Source: Clostridiales bacterium (GTDB lineage: Bacteria; Bacillota; Clostridia; Lachnospirales; WQUN01). From it: a stretch of DNA of 10,297 nt. The stretch lies in assembly GCA_031289625.1 (NCBI GenBank), contig JAITPB010000114.1, forward strand, positions 1-10,297, in the 5' to 3' direction. The notes beneath the pieces are model-generated. The model made no database searches. It saw only the letters and a list, made by a program, of their open reading frames with translations, and was not told the origin of the DNA. Position numbers and translations under genes: made by a program. Shown here piece after piece: positions 7,801-10,297 of the stretch; the stretch's first letter is position 1, and each line of letters begins with the position of its first letter.

Positions 7801-8406
7801 GCCGTAAAAATCAATGCGCAGCGCGTTTTCATAAATCGTTGTGTATACATCTAAAATGCCGCCGCGCACAGCGAAATGCCCCGGCGCTTCCACAAGGCTC
7901 ACACGCTCATAGCCCATATACACAAGACGTTTGCTCAATTCTTCAATCGAAAATACATCGCCGGACGCCAGCGATAGAATATGAGCGCGAAAAATATCCG
8001 GCGGCGTCAAACGATCCAGGAGCGCCTCCGACGAGAGAATGACGCAGGCGTTCTTCCCTTCAAAGAGCGATTGCATGACCGCGAAGCGCTGCTTGATGAT
8101 ATCCGCGCTTTTGACGTCCGCGGCATAAAAAATAATGTCTTTGCTGGGATAAAGTTTTACATCGTCACGCAAGAAACGGCGCATATCCGCTTCCATTTCC
8201 CGGGCTTTGAGTTCGGAATGCGTGACGATCACAGCGGGCCGCGCCGCGGAAAGCGAAGCCTGGAGCAGCCCGGCACAGACATGGCATTTTTGCGAGTCAA
8301 TGACGCCGGTGGCCAAAACAGGCGTCTTATGCTCCCGGACAGCGGCGGACAGCGTCTGGTAGCCTGGCAGTTCCAATAATAAATCAAATAAGCCGTTCGC
8401 GCTCAT
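4888..8406 (-). CDS. mfd: Transcription-repair coupling factor Mfd
   Basis: A 1172-residue protein, normal length for Mfd, which removes RNA polymerase stalled at DNA lesions and recruits UvrA for nucleotide excision repair. The N-terminal 350 or so residues are the UvrB-like module (GYERVSLVEAPGHFAVRGGILDVY around 165-188). Residues about 502-570 are the RNA-polymerase-interacting, CarD-like domain (LRVGDYVVHDNHGIGIYEGI). The translocase motor follows, with Walker A GDVGYGKTE (657-665), DEEQ box (758-761), LTATPIPRT (783-791) and QLRGRVGRS (927-935); ERREF-like residues and the C-terminal TRCF domain end the protein. A Lys/Arg-rich run (EEKKKKSRTRQK, 485-496) sits in the linker before the RNA-polymerase-binding domain. 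The ATG (8406-8404) overlaps the pth stop by four bases (ATGA), with GGGGGTG upstream inside pth, so translation is probably coupled. All core motifs are present; I see no break. The fin gene found between pth and mfd in Bacillus is absent. Confidence 0.98.
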   Translation of the reverse strand: MSANGLFDLLLELPGYQTLSAAVREHKTPVLATGVIDSQKCHVCAGLLQASLSAARPAVIVTHSELKAREMEADMRRFLRDDVKLYPSKDIIFYAADVKSADIIKQRFAVMQSLFEGKNACVILSSEALLDRLTPPDIFRAHILSLASGDVFSIEELSKRLVYMGYERVSLVEAPGHFAVRGGILDVYTTIYENALRIDFYGDEVDSIRLLDTYSQRSVESIASAQIYPMRELVYDGETLERAVHAIASECETACARAEKNGLSEEAGHLRRHMEGLLEKLRSELSFPGVDEYIQYFYPEDVNLFDYLPQNTLLFFDEPARAGQHVETVLAEFTESIQNRILKGIMLPSQTDMVFSYARILTRANAFDTVLLSSVTQTVKDFRLRDIAGFTVKSTPSFQYVSLAEDLAFWRKEQYRILLLTDSKYQGQKLAEEIVGMGYTARYFEDLEGAPLEKATVTIARGALRSGFEYPLIKAAIVSVLKTAEEKKKKSRTRQKASKIESFTDLRVGDYVVHDNHGIGIYEGIEQITIDGVSRDYLKLAYADGGHLYVQTSQMDMIQKYIGGEGVHARLNKLGGSEWTKSKSRARKAVAILAQELVDLYAKRQSSKGFVFAKDTVWQKEFEEMFPFEETEDQLRAIEDVKCDMETGKVMDRLICGDVGYGKTEVAIRAAFKAAQDGKQVAYLVPTTILAQQHYNTFRQRMRDFPINVEMLSRFRTAKEQRLTIARLRDGLCDIVIGTHRILSADMKFHNLGLVIVDEEQRFGVGHKEKLKSLRENVNVLTLTATPIPRTLHMSLTGIRDMSMLEEPPQERRPVQTYVMEYNAEFVRDAISRELARGGQVYYLHNRVQNIAEEASRVAALAPDAKVAYAHGQMSERELENIMLDFIEGAVQVLVCTTIIETGLDIPNVNTIIIQSADCMGLSQLYQLRGRVGRSNRLAYAYLMYRKDKVLREDAEKRLQTIREFTEFGSGFKIAMRDLEIRGAGNLLGSEQHGHMDAIGYDMYCKLLSEAVSQIRGDQPAEEFETFIDITINAFIPSNFIQDEEQKLEIYKKISLISGQQDYYDVQEEIEDRYGDIPKSAANLLTIALLKADAHKAGVLSIVQKPHGIIVTFKGDANVDPLRLMKEVEKRRKNLLFAQAPSPCLTYKLASAGVASALKEIRDILRAVVTAP

Positions 8407-8990
8407 GTGGCTTCACCCCCTTGCGTCTTCAGCGTTTTGTTGTATTGATTCATAGCGGCGTCTGCACTGCCCCGCAAGATCATTTCCACAGCGCCGCCCG
8501 CGTCTGTGACGCCCTGAACCATGGCTTCCATTTCTGATTTGCCAAAGCGGCTCAGCACATAATCTTTCAAAACCCGGCCGGGGTTGGCGCCGATACCGAT
8601 GCGCACACGGGTAAAAACATGCGTTTCCAGGTGATACAGGATATTTTTCATTCCGTTATGGCCGCCGGCGCTTCCCTGCTTGCGTACCCGGATGTCTCCC
8701 AGCGGAAGGCTGATATCATCATAAATAACGATAAGATCTTCCGGCGTCAGTTTGAAATAGGCCAGCAAATCACGAACCGCTTCGCCGCTGAGGTTCATAT
8801 AGGTCTGCGGCTTCGCCAGGATCACTTTTTGCGCGGCAATGAAGCCCTCGCCGAAATGACTGCGCAGCTTTGCTTTGTTCAGGCTGATGTCATGATCGTA
8901 AGCCAGCTTATTCACCGCTTCAAAGCCAATGTTGTGCCTGGTTCCTTTGTATTCCCTCTCGGGATTGCCCAGGCCTGCGATGAGAAACAT
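8403..8990 (-). CDS. pth: Peptidyl-tRNA hydrolase
   Basis: A 195-residue cytosolic enzyme that cleaves peptidyl-tRNA released by stalled or aborted ribosomes, recycling the tRNA. The bacterial Pth signature GLGNPEREYKGTRHNIGF opens the protein at residues 6-23. The catalytic set is visible: His19, Asn9, Asn66 (YMNLSG), Asp92 (VIYDDISLPLG) and Asn112 (GSAGGHNGMK), corresponding to the E. coli residues His20, Asn10, Asn68, Asp93 and Asn114. Length is normal. The start is ATG 8990-8988, with AGAGGT about seven bases upstream. It lies 85 bases after prs and overlaps mfd by four bases. This is the order of the spoVC (pth)-mfd locus of Bacillus, without ctc before pth. It is probably co-transcribed with prs because no terminator is visible in the repeat-filled gap. 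Confidence 0.98.
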   Translation of the reverse strand: MFLIAGLGNPEREYKGTRHNIGFEAVNKLAYDHDISLNKAKLRSHFGEGFIAAQKVILAKPQTYMNLSGEAVRDLLAYFKLTPEDLIVIYDDISLPLGDIRVRKQGSAGGHNGMKNILYHLETHVFTRVRIGIGANPGRVLKDYVLSRFGKSEMEAMVQGVTDAGGAVEMILRGSADAAMNQYNKTLKTQGGEAT

Positions 8991-9013
8991 CCGCGCACCT
9001 CTTTTGATTCTTG

Positions 9014-9087
9014 ATTCAAACAGCGATTTTATTCAAACAGTATTTTGATTCAAACAGCAATTATTCAAACAACAATTATTCAAACAG
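9014..9087. repeat. Five-copy degenerate short tandem repeat covering the prs stop and the prs-pth gap
   Basis: The plus-strand decamer ATTCAAACAG occurs at 9014, 9031, 9048, 9063 (last base A instead of G) and 9078, with periods of 17, 17, 15 and 15 bases. On the minus strand each unit reads CTGTTTGAAT; the first copy encodes the last residues of PrsA (SLFE) plus the stop. The remaining copies therefore look like repeated duplications of the 3' end of prs. No hairpin or terminator is visible in this gap. Confidence 0.85.
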
Positions 9088-10029
9088 CGATGATATGGAA
9101 ATGCCGTCATGAATGCGGTTGATCGCGTCCGCAAAAATGGTGGCGACAGGCAGCACTTTAATTTTAGGCGATTGATGTTCGCAGGAAAGTGGGATTGTGT
9201 CCAGCAGCAGCAACTCATCGATCGAGGATTCCTCTATGTGCTGGATCGCGGGGCCGGACAGCACGCCATGTGTGCAGCAGGCCGATATTTCCAGGGCGCC
9301 TCTTTCTTTCAAAGCGTTCGCGGCGCCTGCGATGGAACCGCCTGTGTCCACCATGTCATCCACCAAAATCGCGTTTCGATTCTCAATCGGGCCGATGACA
9401 TTCATGACTTCGGATATGTTGGCCTTGGGGCGGCGTTTGTCCACAATGGCAAGAGGCGCGTTCAGCCGATTCGCCAGCTTGCGGGCCCGGGCGACGCTGC
9501 CCAAATCCGGCGACACCACAGTCACATTCTCAAAATCTGTGTATTTATTTTCATAATATTGGGCAAACAGCGGGTTACCACGCAAGTGATCGAAGGGGAT
9601 ATTGAAGAAGCCTTGAATCTGCTCGGAATGCAAATCCATGCTCAAGATGCGGTCCGCGCCCGCCGCGGCGATCAAATCCGCCACCAGCTTCGCGGTGATG
9701 GGTTCGCGGGATCGCGCTTTTCTGTCCTGACGGGCATAGCCAAAATAAGGCACTACCGCGGTGATGCGGCCGGCCGAGGCGCGGCGAAGAGCGTCGGTCA
9801 TGATCAAAAGTTCCATGAGGTGGTCGTTGACAGGGGGGCAAGTGGGCTGAACGATGAACACATCCGCGCCGCGCACGGTCTCGTCAACCTTCATGCTGAT
9901 TTCCCCGTCACAAAATCGTGACACAGCGGATAAGCCCAACAAAATTCCCAGCCGTTTGCTGATCTGTTTGGCCAGGCATGGATGCGCGTTGCAGGTAAAG
10001 ATTTTGATGTCACCGGGATATGTATTCAA
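9076..10029 (-). CDS. prs: Ribose-phosphate pyrophosphokinase (PRPP synthetase)
   Basis: A 317-residue class I PRPP synthetase. It transfers pyrophosphate from ATP to ribose 5-phosphate, supplying PRPP for purine, pyrimidine, histidine, tryptophan and NAD synthesis. Visible signatures: RFCDGEISMKV (38-48); the ATP/flexible-loop segment YFGYARQDRKARSREPITAK (95-114); DLHSEQIQGFF (132-142) with the metal-binding His134; SPDLGSVARARKLA (173-186); KRR (198-200); and the PRPP loop LVDDMVDTGGS (222-232). SPDLGS replaces the Bacillus SPDHGG, a variation I recall from clostridial enzymes. The start is TTG 10029-10027, eight bases after a perfect AAGGAGG (10044-10038); no ATG competes. The gene has its own promoter and leads prs-pth-mfd. 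glmU, usually before prs in Bacillus, is not visible here. The final codons are part of a tandem repeat that continues past the stop. Confidence 0.98.
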   Translation of the reverse strand: MNTYPGDIKIFTCNAHPCLAKQISKRLGILLGLSAVSRFCDGEISMKVDETVRGADVFIVQPTCPPVNDHLMELLIMTDALRRASAGRITAVVPYFGYARQDRKARSREPITAKLVADLIAAAGADRILSMDLHSEQIQGFFNIPFDHLRGNPLFAQYYENKYTDFENVTVVSPDLGSVARARKLANRLNAPLAIVDKRRPKANISEVMNVIGPIENRNAILVDDMVDTGGSIAGAANALKERGALEISACCTHGVLSGPAIQHIEESSIDELLLLDTIPLSCEHQSPKIKVLPVATIFADAINRIHDGISISSLFE

Positions 10030-10080
10030 ATGAAAATCCTCCTTGCTAAACTTTGCGCGTTCTGGACACGGCTAATATCT

Positions 10081-10108
10081 ATTTTAACAAATCCCCAAAA
10101 AACTGCAA
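10081..10108 (-). promoter_or_regulatory. Probable prs promoter (extended -10)
   Basis: On the minus strand TGTTAAAAT gives a TAAAAT -10 (10086-10081) with the extended TGn element. A weak -35 TTGCAG (10108-10103) lies 16 bases upstream in a T-rich spacer. Initiation near 10074 would leave a leader of about 45 bases ending in the AAGGAGG ribosome site. Confidence 0.5.
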
Positions 10109-10139
10109 GGACGAATTTGAAAACTATTTTGGAAACTGT

Positions 10140-10170
10140 GCTGAGGGCATAAAAATTTTATGCCCTCAGC
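10140..10170. repeat. 31-base perfect palindrome between a terminator and the prs promoter
   Basis: GCTGAGGGCATAAAA (10140-10154) and TTTTATGCCCTCAGC (10156-10170) are exact reverse complements around a single central base. GC pairs lie at the base and AT pairs at the tip, the reverse of a usual terminator, and no T-run follows on either strand. Its GGGCAT arm can also pair with the ATGCCC that ends the neighbouring terminator stem. Function unknown; backup transcript-end hairpin or protein-binding dyad are possible. Confidence 0.75.
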
Positions 10171-10173
10171 GGC

Positions 10174-10216
10174 AAAAAAAGGGCATCAACTCCACAGATT
10201 TTGTAGAGATGATACC
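10174..10216 (-). terminator. Strong intrinsic terminator of the gene upstream of prs
   Basis: On the minus strand GGTATCATCTCTACA pairs with TGTGGAGTTGATGCC over 15 positions (one T-T mismatch, two G-T wobbles) around loop AAATC, followed by C and seven T's (10180-10174). It begins 12 bases after the stop codon at 10229 and ends that gene's transcript before the prs promoter. Confidence 0.88.
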
Positions 10217-10228
10217 TTTTGACATTGT

Positions 10229-10297
10229 TCATTCCCCTGCTAATTCCTCATCCAAGGCGCGCATTTTTTCATCCGTAACCGCGCCGCGATCCTCAAC
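10229..10297 (-). CDS. C-terminal tail of an unidentified upstream gene
   Basis: Only the last 22 codons and a TGA are inside the window: the open frame reads VEDRGAVTDEKMRALDEELAGE and stops at 10231-10229. The tail is charged and probably helical. A strong terminator starts 12 bases downstream, which supports this being a real gene end and not a chance frame. I do not recognise the family. In Bacillus the gene before prs is glmU, but nothing in this short piece identifies it as such. Confidence 0.55.
   Translation of the reverse strand, partial: VEDRGAVTDEKMRALDEELAGE

Noticed and set aside
9014..9087. Short regularly spaced repeats resembling a mini CRISPR array
   Set aside because: Units are 10 bases with 5-7 base gaps, far too short for CRISPR repeats and spacers, the spacers are near-identical, and no cas genes are present.
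9109..9921. Plus-strand open frame of 270 codons opposite prs
   Set aside because: It mirrors the conserved prs coding strand, shows no family resemblance and has no promoter or ribosome site of its own.
10168..10227. 19-codon minus-strand frame (MSKGIIS...) between the upstream gene and prs
   Set aside because: It runs through the terminator hairpin and has no ribosome site of its own apart from the end of the upstream gene; probably not translated.

Overview
The window reads as a chromosomal segment of an anaerobic, Gram-positive type bacterium, most likely Bacillota/Clostridia (inference). Three things support this. The gene order prs-pth-mfd matches the conserved Bacillota locus. Purine-rich AGGAGG-type ribosome binding sites are strong and often sit before GTG or TTG starts. 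There is also an oxygen-sensitive radical-type acyl-CoA dehydratase cluster. Every gene I can support lies on the minus strand, so the window is transcribed from high to low coordinates; long plus-strand reading frames are shadows.

Reading in the direction of transcription: 10297-10229 is the C-terminal tail of an unidentified upstream gene, closed by a strong intrinsic terminator (10216-10174). A 31-base perfect palindrome (10170-10140) and a probable promoter follow, then prs (PRPP synthetase, TTG start), pth (peptidyl-tRNA hydrolase) and mfd (transcription-repair coupling factor). pth and mfd overlap by ATGA. The 3' end of prs runs into five copies of a short degenerate repeat that fills the prs-pth gap. 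Downstream of mfd is a small gene for a two-transmembrane-segment protein, ending in a hairpin terminator.

The second half (4104 to 1) is an accessory metabolic module. It opens with a TetR-family regulator that has two successive TetR-type helix-turn-helix domains but only one C-terminal domain. A terminator follows, then a good sigma-A-like promoter (TTGACA-17-TACCAT). Two related inverted repeats sit there: one directly upstream of the promoter, one spanning its -35 to -10 interval. They are good candidates for tandem operators. The promoter drives three overlapping genes: a stand-alone [4Fe-4S] ATP-dependent activase (BcrAD/BadFG/HgdC family); a 674-residue protein fusing the same activase to a 2-hydroxyacyl-CoA dehydratase D-component (HgdB/BcrC-like) domain; and the start of a second dehydratase-type subunit that leaves the window.

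The likely joint action is that the activases use ATP hydrolysis to push a low-potential electron onto the iron-sulfur clusters of the dehydratase-like subunits, which then perform a difficult reduction or dehydration on a CoA thioester or another substrate. The substrate cannot be read from the sequence. The tandem-HTH regulator, the twin operator-like sites and the activase-dehydratase fusion are the parts most worth following up.
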